Of a DNA stretch of 39,349 bases, positions 23,684 to 32,356 are shown one piece after another. The position numbers and the translations under genes are program-made. The notes below the pieces were generated by a model. That model was given only the letters and a program-made list of their open reading frames with translations. It made no database searches and had not been told where the DNA came from. Numbering within the stretch: the stretch's first letter is position 1; each line of letters starts with the position of its first letter. The stretch lies in NCBI GenBank assembly GCA_015069265.1, contig SVIY01000006.1, positions 1 through 39,349 on the forward strand, written 5' to 3'. The DNA is from Clostridiales bacterium (GTDB taxonomy: Bacteria; Bacillota; Clostridia; Christensenellales; Borkfalkiaceae).

Positions 23684-24695
23684 TAAAGCCATTATAAATT
23701 TGAGCGCCTTAAAAGAAAACGCATTAGCCGTAAAAAAACTCTTGCCCAAAAAAACTAAATTTTGCGCTGTGGTAAAAGCCGACGCATACGGTCACGGCGG
23801 GGTAGAGTGCGCTAACGCGCTCTATAATATTGCCGATTGCTTTGCCGTTGCCCTAGTAGAAGAGGGGATAAATCTTCGTTTGTCGGGAATAGATAAGGAA
23901 ATTTTGGTGCTAACCCCGGTCTATCCCGATGATTGCGAGTTGATTATACGGTATGACCTAACCGCAACCGTTTGTTCTTTTTTCCAAGCGCAAATGTTAG
24001 AGAGTGTGGCAAAGAGTATGGAAAGGGCGGTAAAAGTGCATATAAAGTTTAATAGCGGTATGAATAGGCAAGGGGTGGATAGCCTATTAGAGCTAGAACA
24101 AATAGCGTCCAAATTCTATAAGAGCGAGTACGTAAAAATTTGCGGATTATACTCTCATTTTGCAAACCCAGAAAATAAAAGTGCGCGACGTATAGCGCAA
24201 AACAAATTTTTACTTGCAAATAATTGCGTTAAGAGTTATAATAAAAATATAGTTTGTCATATTTCGGCTAGCGGAGGAATGCTATCGGGTGTTTTTTACG
24301 ATATGGTAAGGGTTGGAATATTGCTTTACGGCTATAAACCTTTCCCAACCGATAAAATAACCGTTCGCCCGATTATGAAAATCTTGTCGCCAATTTTAAG
24401 AGAGCGCATTATAAAAGAGGGCGAGAGCGCGTTGTACGGGGACTTTCCGTCAAAGAAAGAGCAAAAAATATCGCTCGTTCGATACGGCTATGCGGACGGA
24501 CTAGATAGAGTGGCGGTAGAAGGTCAGTTCAATAATCGGTGTATGGACGTTACCGCGTATACCGACCCAATAATAGAAGAAGGGTATGCGGTGGTTATGG
24601 AAGACGCGGAAGAGCTAGCGAGAAAGTATAATACGATAAGTTACGAGATTTTAACAAAGTCCGCTATGCGTGCGGAAAAAATATATTTGAGATAA
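23676..24695 (+). CDS. alr: Alanine racemase, short form
   Basis: PLP enzyme making D-alanine for peptidoglycan. The PLP-lysine motif KFCAVVKADAYGHG is at residues 28-41, followed by the barrel (VKVHIKFNSGMNRQGV, KICGLYSHFANPE, HISASGGML, VRVGILLYGYKP). The C-terminal domain retains ESALYGDF, where the catalytic Tyr is expected, and NNRCMDVTAYTD for the usual GRVCMDQ-type motif. At 339 residues it is about 30 shorter than typical. There is no Shine-Dalgarno site before this ATG, and no better start downstream since the PLP motif is close to the N-terminus. First gene of alr-membrane protein-rsmD-coaD. Confidence 0.88.
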   Translation: MLNKAIINLSALKENALAVKKLLPKKTKFCAVVKADAYGHGGVECANALYNIADCFAVALVEEGINLRLSGIDKEILVLTPVYPDDCELIIRYDLTATVCSFFQAQMLESVAKSMERAVKVHIKFNSGMNRQGVDSLLELEQIASKFYKSEYVKICGLYSHFANPENKSARRIAQNKFLLANNCVKSYNKNIVCHISASGGMLSGVFYDMVRVGILLYGYKPFPTDKITVRPIMKILSPILRERIIKEGESALYGDFPSKKEQKISLVRYGYADGLDRVAVEGQFNNRCMDVTAYTDPIIEEGYAVVMEDAEELARKYNTISYEILTKSAMRAEKIYLR

Positions 24696-24706
24696 AGGAT
24701 AAACAG

Positions 24707-25336
24707 ATGAAACAAATTTTGTATTTTATTAAGCAAGTTTTCGTTCCTTTTATGTATTTAGGAATGTTTGCGATGATAGACTTTGCAATTCTTTGTATAG
24801 GCGATACGCAAAGTCTTGTCGCGCTTAAAATTTGTTTAATTGCGGCGTGCTTAATTTTTTACGTCGTTTTAGTCGCGATTGTGTCGCATAGAGAGGGACA
24901 AGCCTCGTATAAAGTATTGCTCGCAAACGATATAAATAGGCGCGAAATAATCAAAACGGGTAGAGAATATCCAATCAAAGAAGCAGAAGAATATAAGCCG
25001 TATAAAGGGTTTGTATCCGGACTATTCGTGTGCATACCTCTTATAATTTGTACTATTATCCACTTGTGTATGAACGGATTTTCTAATACTGCAGTTGGTA
25101 GTAACGCAACCAACAGCGCGGGCGTGGTAATGTCCTTTATCTATATGGTAGTATTTGCTTTTGCAAGGGCTAACAGCGCTTGGGTAATCATGCCCAATAC
25201 CTTCTATATTTGCCTTACGGTATTGCCGGTAATAGTTTTATCAATGGGAATTCCCTATATTTTCGGCGCGAAGAAGATAGCTAAACAACAAGAGAAGATT
25301 AAACAGCATCAAAATTATTTGCACGGTGGAAAATAG
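24707..25336 (+). CDS. Four-helix membrane protein of unknown function
   Basis: Family not recognised. 209 residues with hydrophobic segments at about 10-32, 40-62, 105-125, 135-155 and 165-190, and a charged loop (HREGQASYKVLLANDINRREIIKTGREYPIKEAEEYKPYKG, residues 65-105) between the second and third. The C-terminus is basic and Gln-rich. Preceded by AAAGGA, 11 bases after alr, and overlapping the GTG of rsmD by one base, so it belongs to the same operon. Similar small membrane proteins in clostridial genomes have no assigned role. Confidence 0.75.
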   Translation: MKQILYFIKQVFVPFMYLGMFAMIDFAILCIGDTQSLVALKICLIAACLIFYVVLVAIVSHREGQASYKVLLANDINRREIIKTGREYPIKEAEEYKPYKGFVSGLFVCIPLIICTIIHLCMNGFSNTAVGSNATNSAGVVMSFIYMVVFAFARANSAWVIMPNTFYICLTVLPVIVLSMGIPYIFGAKKIAKQQEKIKQHQNYLHGGK

Positions 25337-25872
25337 TGAGAATAGTAGGCGGAAAGTACAAGGGCAGAGTGCTTGCTGACGTGAACGTTGACGGGATTAG
25401 ACCGACTTCGGATATGGCGAGAGAAAGCCTCTTTAATATCTTACAGTTTAAGATTTTCGGCGCAGAGGTTTTAGACCTCTTTTGCGGAACGGGGGCAATC
25501 GGTATAGAAGCCTTATCGCGCGGAGCAAAAAAGGTTACCTTTAACGACGCGAGTAGACAGAGCTTATTAATCTTAAAAAAGAATTTAGAAAAACTCAAAG
25601 TGGACGAGCCTTTCGTCATAAAAAATACCGACGCGCTAACTTTACTTAAAAGCACGTCGGACAAGTTTGACATAGTCTACATCGACCCACCGTACAAAAG
25701 CGACCTTAAAGAGAGTGCGGTAGCCCTCTCAAAAGAGGTCATAAAAGATAACGGAATAATAATTTTAGAGGACGAAGTGGCGTTCGAGGGGAAAATCGAG
25801 GGCTTAAAAATTACCGACCAAAGAAAGTACGGTAGAGTTAAATTAACCTTTTTTATGAAGGAGGATAACTAA
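25336..25872 (+). CDS. rsmD: 16S rRNA (guanine966-N2)-methyltransferase RsmD
   Basis: Methylates G966 of 16S rRNA using S-adenosylmethionine. The 178-residue protein has the N-terminal RIVGGKYKGR, DGIRPTSDMARESLFNIL, SAM motif DLFCGTGAIGIEALSRGA and catalytic motif IDPPY. The start is GTG at 25336, sharing a base with the stop of the previous gene. It is followed without gap by coaD (shared base 25872), the rsmD-coaD order conserved across Firmicutes. Confidence 0.95.
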   Translation: MRIVGGKYKGRVLADVNVDGIRPTSDMARESLFNILQFKIFGAEVLDLFCGTGAIGIEALSRGAKKVTFNDASRQSLLILKKNLEKLKVDEPFVIKNTDALTLLKSTSDKFDIVYIDPPYKSDLKESAVALSKEVIKDNGIIILEDEVAFEGKIEGLKITDQRKYGRVKLTFFMKEDN

Positions 25873-26354
25873 TGAAAAAGTGTGTGTTTGCAGGGACGTT
25901 CGACCCGATAAGTAAAGGTCACGAATACGTTGTGGAAAAATGCCTTGAAACTTTTGATAAGGTTGTCATCGCCGTTGGTATCAACGTTAATAAAACACCG
26001 CTCTTTTCTCTTGAAGAAAGATTGCAAATCATAAAGGCAATGTATATAGGCTCTGAAAGAGTAGAGGTTAAGAGTTTTGACGGAATGCTTGTTGACTTTA
26101 TGAAAGAGAACGATATAAAGTTTACCGTGCGCGGAATAAGGAATGCGGACGACTATAAGTATGAGAACAAAATGGCGCAATATAACCGTGACCTCTCGCC
26201 CGAAACGATAACGCTCTTTATCCCAACCCCAGCGTCGTTGAGTTACGTAAGTTCGTCGGCAATAAGAAACATTATCGACCTTAACGGCGACTATTCGGAA
26301 TACGTTCCTAAAAACGCGTTGCCCGTCATTAAAACACTCCTCCAAAGAAAATAG
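25872..26354 (+). CDS. coaD: Phosphopantetheine adenylyltransferase
   Basis: Fourth step of coenzyme A synthesis: 4'-phosphopantetheine + ATP to dephospho-CoA. 160 residues. Nucleotidyltransferase motif FAGTFDPISKGHEYVVEKC (the common form is GSFDPITxGH; here ISKGH keeps the key His) and C-terminal YVSSSAIRNI. AAGGAGG precedes the ATG inside rsmD. Its 3' end overlaps the convergent ylbJ by 26 bases. Confidence 0.95.
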   Translation: MKKCVFAGTFDPISKGHEYVVEKCLETFDKVVIAVGINVNKTPLFSLEERLQIIKAMYIGSERVEVKSFDGMLVDFMKENDIKFTVRGIRNADDYKYENKMAQYNRDLSPETITLFIPTPASLSYVSSSAIRNIIDLNGDYSEYVPKNALPVIKTLLQRK

Positions 26355-27318
26355 AGGAAAAAATCAAACCTAAAACAAAAGATAAAACCGCCTGCAAAAT
26401 TTTTGCAAGAATAAAAGGGGCGGTTTTTATTTTTGCTTTTTTTAAGTACGCTAGTGATTGCGCTATTACCGAAAGTCCGCCAAACCCACAAAAAAACGCG
26501 CACACGGGCAAGGTCAAAAAAGTTATTCCACAGCCTGATACCGCTTTGTATCCACGCGTTGTTTCTAAAATTCCAAACACGATGCCCTCGGCAAGAGTTT
26601 TATCCCCCAAAAGCTTTTCAAGCACGGATACGAGCGGGACTAATATGCGGACAGACAAGAGGACTTCAGTAAGGATATAAAAGACTGTGATAAGTCCGCC
26701 CACAACAAGTACCGAAGTTACTGCGGAAAAGGTCGTTTCGTAAAGCGATAAGTTTATTTTTTCATCGCGCACGGCGGAAACTAATGAGAGGGGTTTTTCT
26801 TTGCGCTTATAAAAGGAAAAGGTAATGCCCATTAATATTGCGGATAAAAAATGCACCAAAAATAAAACCAAGCCGAAAGTGGCGCTGTTAAACATAATAC
26901 TTCCCACCGACGATATTAAAAACATAGGAGAGGAAGTCGAACAAAAGGTGCTTGCTCTCACAGCCTCCGCTTCGCCAAGCAGATTATTTTCTTTTAGGTC
27001 GGCAACCGTCTTTGCGCCAACGGGATAGCCGGAGATAAGGCTTATAAAAAACGCATACCCAGTTATTCCGCCCGTGTTAAAAAGTCGCTTTGTGACAGGT
27101 GATAAAAACCTCGAAATCTTGCCCGTAAAGGAAAGCCCCGTCATGATTGCGGTTATAAAAAAGTATGGAAAAACAGAAGGGAGAACGCACGCAAACCACA
27201 ACTTAAAACCGTCGATAACGGCTAGAGATAAGGCTTTATTAAAGCACAAAATTAGAGAGAGGGCGACGAGAACAAAAAACAGCAGTCCGTCCAAAAATTT
27301 AGATAGAGTTTTAGTCAT
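26329..27318 (-). CDS. ylbJ: Sporulation integral membrane protein YlbJ
   Basis: YlbJ is a mother-cell membrane protein of the nucleoside-recognition (Gate) family needed for heat-resistant spores in Bacillus. The 329-residue polytopic protein has the family features FKLWFACVLPSVFPYFFITAI, a central SGYPVGAKTVADL and the FCSTSSPMFLISSVG segment. In Bacillus the order is rsmD (ylbH)-coaD-ylbJ on one strand; here ylbJ is next to coaD but inverted, with a 26-base convergent overlap. The ATG has no Shine-Dalgarno site. A sigma-E-like promoter ends five bases before it (see 27324-27351). Divergent from rarA across 53 bases. Confidence 0.92.
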   Translation of the reverse strand: MTKTLSKFLDGLLFFVLVALSLILCFNKALSLAVIDGFKLWFACVLPSVFPYFFITAIMTGLSFTGKISRFLSPVTKRLFNTGGITGYAFFISLISGYPVGAKTVADLKENNLLGEAEAVRASTFCSTSSPMFLISSVGSIMFNSATFGLVLFLVHFLSAILMGITFSFYKRKEKPLSLVSAVRDEKINLSLYETTFSAVTSVLVVGGLITVFYILTEVLLSVRILVPLVSVLEKLLGDKTLAEGIVFGILETTRGYKAVSGCGITFLTLPVCAFFCGFGGLSVIAQSLAYLKKAKIKTAPFILAKILQAVLSFVLGLIFSSIFFGGVF

Positions 27319-27323
27319 ATATT

Positions 27324-27351
27324 ATTGTATTACCACTTGAAAAAAAATATG
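27324..27351 (-). promoter_or_regulatory. Sigma-E-like promoter of ylbJ
   Basis: On the minus strand CATATT, 14 bases, then AATACAAT (27331-27324) closely match the sigma-E consensus (KMATATT, about 14 bases, CATACANT). It ends five bases before the ylbJ ATG, implying a transcript beginning at or next to the start codon. B. subtilis ylbJ is a sigma-E gene. Confidence 0.55.
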
Positions 27352-27365
27352 GGATATGTTAAAAT
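27337..27365 (+). promoter_or_regulatory. Promoter of rarA, immediately before the start codon
   Basis: TTGAAA and TAAAAT with a 17-base spacer. The -10 ends six bases before ATG, so the first transcribed base would be the A of the start codon. Confidence 0.65.
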
Positions 27366-27371
27366 ATTTCT

Positions 27372-28679
27372 ATGGATTTATTTGATTTAGTATCTAACGC
27401 GAGCGCAAACGTTCCGCTCGCCGAAAGAATGAGAGCCAAAACCCTTTCGGAGTTTTTAGGGCAAGAGCATATAGTCTCTGAAACGGGACTGCTTCGCCGT
27501 GCAATAAAACTCGATAGGCTAGGCAGTTGTATTTTTTGGGGGCCACCCGGTTGTGGAAAGACCACGCTTGCAAACGTCATCGCAAACGGCACGGACGGAA
27601 ATTTCGTTAAGCTAAACGCCGTAAACAGCGGTGTTGCGGACGTTAAAAAAGTTATTGACGAAGCACAAACCAACGCTAAACTTTACGGCAAGAAGACCTA
27701 TCTTCTCCTTGACGAGTGTCATAGGTTTAACAAAACGCAAAGCGATAGTTTGCTCCCTGCGATAGAGCGTGGGGACATAATCTTCATCGGCTCGACTACC
27801 GAAAACCCCTTTGCTTCAATGACTCCTGCAATCGTGTCGCGTTGCAGAGTGTTTGAACTTAAACGCCTATCTATTGACAATATAAAGACCGCGCTTAAAA
27901 GGGCGACGGTGGATAAGGAAAGGGGGCTTGGCAATTACGATTTAACCATTGATGAAGAGGCTTTCGACCATATCGCAAAAACGTCGGCAGGAGATTTGCG
28001 CGTTGCCTTTAACGCGCTAGAACTCGCAGCGCTCACTACCGCACCGCAAAAGGACGGCAAGATAAGGGTAACCTTAAAGGACGCGGAAGAATCTATTCAA
28101 CAAAAGGCGCTATCGTACGATGAAAACCTATACTACGATATGCTCTCCGCATTCTGCAAGAGTTTAAGGGGTAGTGATGCGAATGCCGCTCTCTACTATA
28201 TGCAAAGGCTAATTAAAGGCGGTTGCGACCCACTACTTTTAGCAAGAAGACTTGTCGTGCATTCGGCAGAGGACGTGGGTATGGCAGACCCCAACGCGCT
28301 AGTCGTTGCAACGAGCGCGCTTACCGCTTTTCAAAATTTAGGACTTCCCGAAGGACTTATCCCCTTATCCGAAGCGGTCATCTACGTTTGCGAGGCGGAA
28401 AAGTCCAACACCGTTGTAGAGGCTATGTATTCGGCAGAGCAAGACGCGGTGAACGTCAAGGACGACAACGTGCCTGCACATTTAAAAAATTATGAGTTTG
28501 CTTCTAAGGAAGACAAAAAGCAAAAGGGTTTATATAAGTATCCGCACGACTTTGGCGGTTACGTCGAACAGCAATATCTTCCCGACTCATTAAAGGATAA
28601 GGTGTACTACACCCCCAAAGATAACGGTTACGAAAAGACCGTCAAAGAAATAAGAAAGAAAAAAGGAAAAAAGGTTTAA
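27372..28679 (+). CDS. rarA: Replication-associated recombination ATPase RarA (MgsA)
   Basis: AAA+ ATPase related to clamp loaders that acts at stalled replication forks. 435 residues: N-terminal PLAERMRAKTLSEFLGQEHIV, Walker A GPPGCGKTT (about residue 57), Walker B LLLDECHRFNKTQ, sensor 1 GSTTEN and arginine-finger region SRCRVFELK, then the tetramerisation domain (AEDVGMADPNALVVA). No ribosome site lies upstream; the -10 box ends six bases before ATG, so a leaderless message is likely. It is followed after three bases by tex, forming a two-gene unit. Confidence 0.95.
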   Translation: MDLFDLVSNASANVPLAERMRAKTLSEFLGQEHIVSETGLLRRAIKLDRLGSCIFWGPPGCGKTTLANVIANGTDGNFVKLNAVNSGVADVKKVIDEAQTNAKLYGKKTYLLLDECHRFNKTQSDSLLPAIERGDIIFIGSTTENPFASMTPAIVSRCRVFELKRLSIDNIKTALKRATVDKERGLGNYDLTIDEEAFDHIAKTSAGDLRVAFNALELAALTTAPQKDGKIRVTLKDAEESIQQKALSYDENLYYDMLSAFCKSLRGSDANAALYYMQRLIKGGCDPLLLARRLVVHSAEDVGMADPNALVVATSALTAFQNLGLPEGLIPLSEAVIYVCEAEKSNTVVEAMYSAEQDAVNVKDDNVPAHLKNYEFASKEDKKQKGLYKYPHDFGGYVEQQYLPDSLKDKVYYTPKDNGYEKTVKEIRKKKGKKV

Positions 28680-28682
28680 CTT

Positions 28683-30968
28683 ATGGACTATTCACTAAAA
28701 CTATCCAAGGAATTCAACATTCGTGCAGACCACTCTGCAAACATTATCACGCTTATTGACGACGGAAACACTATTCCGTTCATTGCAAGGTATAGAAAGG
28801 AAATGACGGGCGCTTGCGACGACCAAGTTCTTCGCGAGTTTAACGACAGATTAAAGTATTTAAGAAACCTCGACAAGAGAAAGGAAGAGATTGTAAACTC
28901 CATTACCGAACAAGGCAAAATGACCGACGAGATTGCTATCGCTCTTGCTGGGGCGGAAACTCTTACCGAGGCGGAAGATATATACCGCCCCTATAAGCAA
29001 AAGAGAAAAACGCGCGCTTCAGTCGCAACGGAAAAAGGTCTTGCACCCCTAGCAAACTTTATCCTCGCCCAAGATAACGATAACGTTTTGGAAAAGGCGC
29101 AAGAGTTTATCAATGAAGAAAAGGGCGTTTTGGACGTAGAGAGCGCGATTGCAGGCGCTTCGGATATAATCGCAGAACGCGTTTCCGACGATGCGGAACT
29201 CCGTAAGGCACTCCGTAAAAAAATCGGGGAAGTGGGCGAGATTGCTTGCAAGTTGTTGGAAGCGGAAAATTCCAAGACCTACGATATGTACGCAGAGTAT
29301 TCGGAAAAGATTGCAAAAATCCCCTCGCACAGAATTCTTGCAGTTAACCGCGGTGAAAAAGAAGAGTGCTTAAGGGTAAATATAACGGTGGATAACGAAG
29401 CGTTTGTTTCGGCAATTCACTCCATTTACGTTAAAGGTAATGGAAAAGCGTCGGAAATCGTTGCAAACGCGTGTGCTGACGCGTATTCGCGCTTAATATT
29501 CCCCTCGATTGAAAGGGAAGTTAGAAGCGAGCTTACCGAAAAGGCTAGCGAACAAGCAATCAAAATGTTTGAAGTCAACCTCCGTCCCCTTCTTTTGCAA
29601 CCCCCGTTAAAAGGCAAGATTATTTTAGGACTTGACCCTGCATATCGTACGGGTTGCAAGATTGCAGTAATCGACTCGGAGGGAAACGTTTTGGATACCG
29701 CAGTTGTGTTCCCGACTCCGCCCCAAAACAGAATTGAAGAAGCCAAAGAAATTCTTCTTAAACTCATCAAAAAGCACAACGTTTCTATTATTTCTATCGG
29801 TAACGGAACGGCAAGTAAAGAATCGGAAATCTTCGTTGCAAATATGATAAAAGAATCGGGCTTAAACCTCTCTTACGCTGTTGTAAACGAGGCTGGCGCG
29901 TCCGTTTATAGCGCAAGCAAACTCGGTGCGGAAGAATTCCCCGACTTTGAACCTGCACAAAGAAGCGCAGTTTCTATCGCAAGAAGATTGCAAGACCCTC
30001 TTGCAGAACTTATCAAGATTGACGTTAAATCTATCGGTGTCGGTCAGTATCAACACGATATGCCAGAAAATAGACTTGAAGAAGTTTTGGGCGGTGTGGT
30101 AGAAGACTGTGTTAACAGCGTAGGCGTAGACCTCAATACTGCTTCGTATAGCCTCTTGTCTTACGTTGCAGGCTTAAATAAAGGCATTGCGAAAGAGATT
30201 GTTAAGTATAGAACGGAACAACCGTTTATAAAGAGAGAAGACCTACTTAAAGTTAAAAAGCTCGGTGCAAAAGCGTTCGAGCAGTGTGCAGGCTTCCTCC
30301 GTATCATAGGCGGAAACGTTTTGGATAATACGGGTGTTCACCCCGAATCTTATCCCGCGGTAGAAAAGCTTCTTACTGCAACCGGATACACTTTGGACGA
30401 CGTTGCAAACGGCAAAATCGGCGATATAAGAGAGCGAATTGAGAAAAAGAGTTGGGAAAAGACGGCAGAGGAGTGCGGAACGGGTGTTCCAACGTTAAAA
30501 GATATCGTCGCTGAACTCTTAAAACCGGGTAGAGATATCCGTGATAGCTTGCCAAAGCCAATACTTAGAAGCGATTTAATGGACTTATCTGATTTAAAAG
30601 AAGGTATGGAAATCAACGGTACGGTAAGAAACGTTATCGACTTTGGCGTGTTCGTAGACATTGGCGTGCATCAGGACGGCTTGGTGCATATTTCTCAAAT
30701 CTCCGATAACTATATCAAGCACCCGTCCGACGTTTTGAAGGTTGGCGACTTGGTTAAAGTTAAGGTGCTTGGCGTTGATACTGTAAAGAAAAAGATTTCC
30801 TTAACGATGAAAACCACCGAGCTTCCGCACGGACTTAACGTTGGCAACCAAAAAACCGATAGGGAAAGAAAACAAGGCAGACGCGACGCCGAGAAAAAAC
30901 GCGAGGCAAACGCACCCCTTACCGACGCACAACTAAAAGAACTTCTAATGAAAAAGTTCGGTAGATAA
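28683..30968 (+). CDS. tex: Tex-family S1 RNA-binding protein
   Basis: Tex is a conserved nucleic-acid-binding protein linked to transcription, related to eukaryotic Spt6. The 761 residues are full length: N-terminal helical region (TIPFIARYRKEMTGACDDQVLREF), YqgF/RNase H-like domain (GLDPAYRTGCKIAVID near 318), helix-hairpin-helix region (LNKGIAKEIVKYRTEQPFIKREDLLKVKKLG), and a C-terminal S1 domain (GTVRNVIDFGVFVDIGVHQDGLVHISQIS) with a basic tail. Translated directly after rarA. Confidence 0.95.
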   Translation: MDYSLKLSKEFNIRADHSANIITLIDDGNTIPFIARYRKEMTGACDDQVLREFNDRLKYLRNLDKRKEEIVNSITEQGKMTDEIAIALAGAETLTEAEDIYRPYKQKRKTRASVATEKGLAPLANFILAQDNDNVLEKAQEFINEEKGVLDVESAIAGASDIIAERVSDDAELRKALRKKIGEVGEIACKLLEAENSKTYDMYAEYSEKIAKIPSHRILAVNRGEKEECLRVNITVDNEAFVSAIHSIYVKGNGKASEIVANACADAYSRLIFPSIEREVRSELTEKASEQAIKMFEVNLRPLLLQPPLKGKIILGLDPAYRTGCKIAVIDSEGNVLDTAVVFPTPPQNRIEEAKEILLKLIKKHNVSIISIGNGTASKESEIFVANMIKESGLNLSYAVVNEAGASVYSASKLGAEEFPDFEPAQRSAVSIARRLQDPLAELIKIDVKSIGVGQYQHDMPENRLEEVLGGVVEDCVNSVGVDLNTASYSLLSYVAGLNKGIAKEIVKYRTEQPFIKREDLLKVKKLGAKAFEQCAGFLRIIGGNVLDNTGVHPESYPAVEKLLTATGYTLDDVANGKIGDIRERIEKKSWEKTAEECGTGVPTLKDIVAELLKPGRDIRDSLPKPILRSDLMDLSDLKEGMEINGTVRNVIDFGVFVDIGVHQDGLVHISQISDNYIKHPSDVLKVGDLVKVKVLGVDTVKKKISLTMKTTELPHGLNVGNQKTDRERKQGRRDAEKKREANAPLTDAQLKELLMKKFGR

Positions 30969-30984
30969 AAAAATTAACAAACCA

Positions 30985-31020
30985 AAAACCGCTTTTGAGG
31001 GATTTCAAGGGCGGTTTTTT
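30985..31020 (+). terminator. Rho-independent terminator after tex
   Basis: AAAACCGC pairs with GCGGTTTT around an inner TGA/TCA loop, followed by a T-run. Confidence 0.8.
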
Positions 31021-31141
31021 GTTAATTAAAAGTATTTACGATTTATGTAATTTTCGATAGATTGTGTAATATTTTATATAAAATTATGCAAAAATTTGGT
31101 GTATAATGTGAGCGAAACCAAAATAAAAAGAGGTATAAAAA

Positions 31142-32356
31142 ATGAAGAGATTTGTTATTGTTGGCGCAGGGTTTAGATGCTATCATATGTTCGCAAAGAC
31201 CATAAGAGACAGATTTTCTGACAGATGCAAGCTTGTTGGTGTATGCGACCCCAACTATAAGCGTGCACAAATCTATATCGATACTATCGATAAAGATATG
31301 AAGTATTATGAAGATTTTGACAAAATGCTTGCGGAATTAAAGCCCGATGCAGTTTTGGTTACCACACCAGACGGCTTGCACCACAAGTATATTATAAAGG
31401 CTTTGGAAGCGGGTATTGACGTTTATACTGAAAAGCCCCTTACCACCACAAAAGAAAATTGTGAAGCCATTCGTGATGCCGAAAGAAAGAGTGGTAAAAA
31501 GGTTACCATAACCTTTAACTGCAGATTTGTGCCATACTTTGCAAAACTTAAAGAGGTTGTAAACTCTGGAATAATCGGCACACCCCTTTCAATCAACTAT
31601 GATTATCATTTGCCATATACCCACGGTGGTGACTATTTTAAGCGTTGGCATAGGCATATGGAAAAGAGTGGCGGTATGCTTGTTCACAAGTCCACCCACC
31701 ACTTTGACGTTATGAACTGGATTTTGGGAGATGACCCAGAATCAGTTATTGCTCAAGCAAACAGGGTTTATTACGGCAATGATGATAGACCTCACGGCGA
31801 AAGATGTATGCAATGCCAATATAAAGAAACTTGCACAAGTTTCGATTGGTATGAAGATGATAAAGAAGATATTCAACTTCTCTATTTTGGACCGGAAGAC
31901 GTCGATAATTATCATCGTGACCACTGCGTATTTAAGCCCGACACCGATATTTATGACAATATGAGTGTTTCGGTAAAATACACTCGCGGTGCAATCCTCA
32001 CTTACACCTTGCATATGTTCAGCCCAAGTGAAGGTTTTAGAATTAACATTACCGGCACTAAGGGAAGAATAGAGTTCAATAGTTTTGATTACGATAAAGG
32101 CTCAGACAACGTAATCGTTGCGTTTACCGATGATAAGTGCGTGCACAAGATTAGTGTGCCCAAGGCAAGCGGAATGCACGCTGGTGGCGATGATAGAATG
32201 CTTGAGATGTTCTTTGGTGATAGACCTGACCCACTTGGTCAATGCTCTACAAGTTATGACGGAATTAAGTCTGCAATGATTGGTATTTCCGCAAACCAAA
32301 GTATTAAAGAAGGCAAGAGAATAGAACTTACAGAGTTCCTAAAGAAAATGAAATAA
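31142..32356 (+). CDS. Gfo/Idh/MocA-family NAD(P)-dependent oxidoreductase or glycosidase
   Basis: 404 residues. The N-terminal Rossmann fold (RFVIVGAGFRCYHMFAKTI, VGVCDPN) is followed by the EKPLTTTKENCEAI signature, whose Lys binds NAD and substrate. The C-terminal beta-sheet domain has KSTHHFDVMNWILG with likely catalytic His residues, plus a CMQCQYKETC cysteine cluster (about residue 222-231) seen in a subset of this family. First gene of a tight operon with nagA- and nagB-like genes (one-base and four-base overlaps). This context points to amino-sugar breakdown: it could oxidise a sugar or act like the NAD-dependent glycosidases of this fold (for example GH109). AGAGG upstream of the ATG; TATAAT at 31102-31107. 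Confidence 0.88.
   Translation: MKRFVIVGAGFRCYHMFAKTIRDRFSDRCKLVGVCDPNYKRAQIYIDTIDKDMKYYEDFDKMLAELKPDAVLVTTPDGLHHKYIIKALEAGIDVYTEKPLTTTKENCEAIRDAERKSGKKVTITFNCRFVPYFAKLKEVVNSGIIGTPLSINYDYHLPYTHGGDYFKRWHRHMEKSGGMLVHKSTHHFDVMNWILGDDPESVIAQANRVYYGNDDRPHGERCMQCQYKETCTSFDWYEDDKEDIQLLYFGPEDVDNYHRDHCVFKPDTDIYDNMSVSVKYTRGAILTYTLHMFSPSEGFRINITGTKGRIEFNSFDYDKGSDNVIVAFTDDKCVHKISVPKASGMHAGGDDRMLEMFFGDRPDPLGQCSTSYDGIKSAMIGISANQSIKEGKRIELTEFLKKMK

Noticed and set aside
25869-26345. 158-codon antisense frame opposite coaD
   Set aside because: Fully mirrored by the clear coaD gene; composition is typical of antisense translation.
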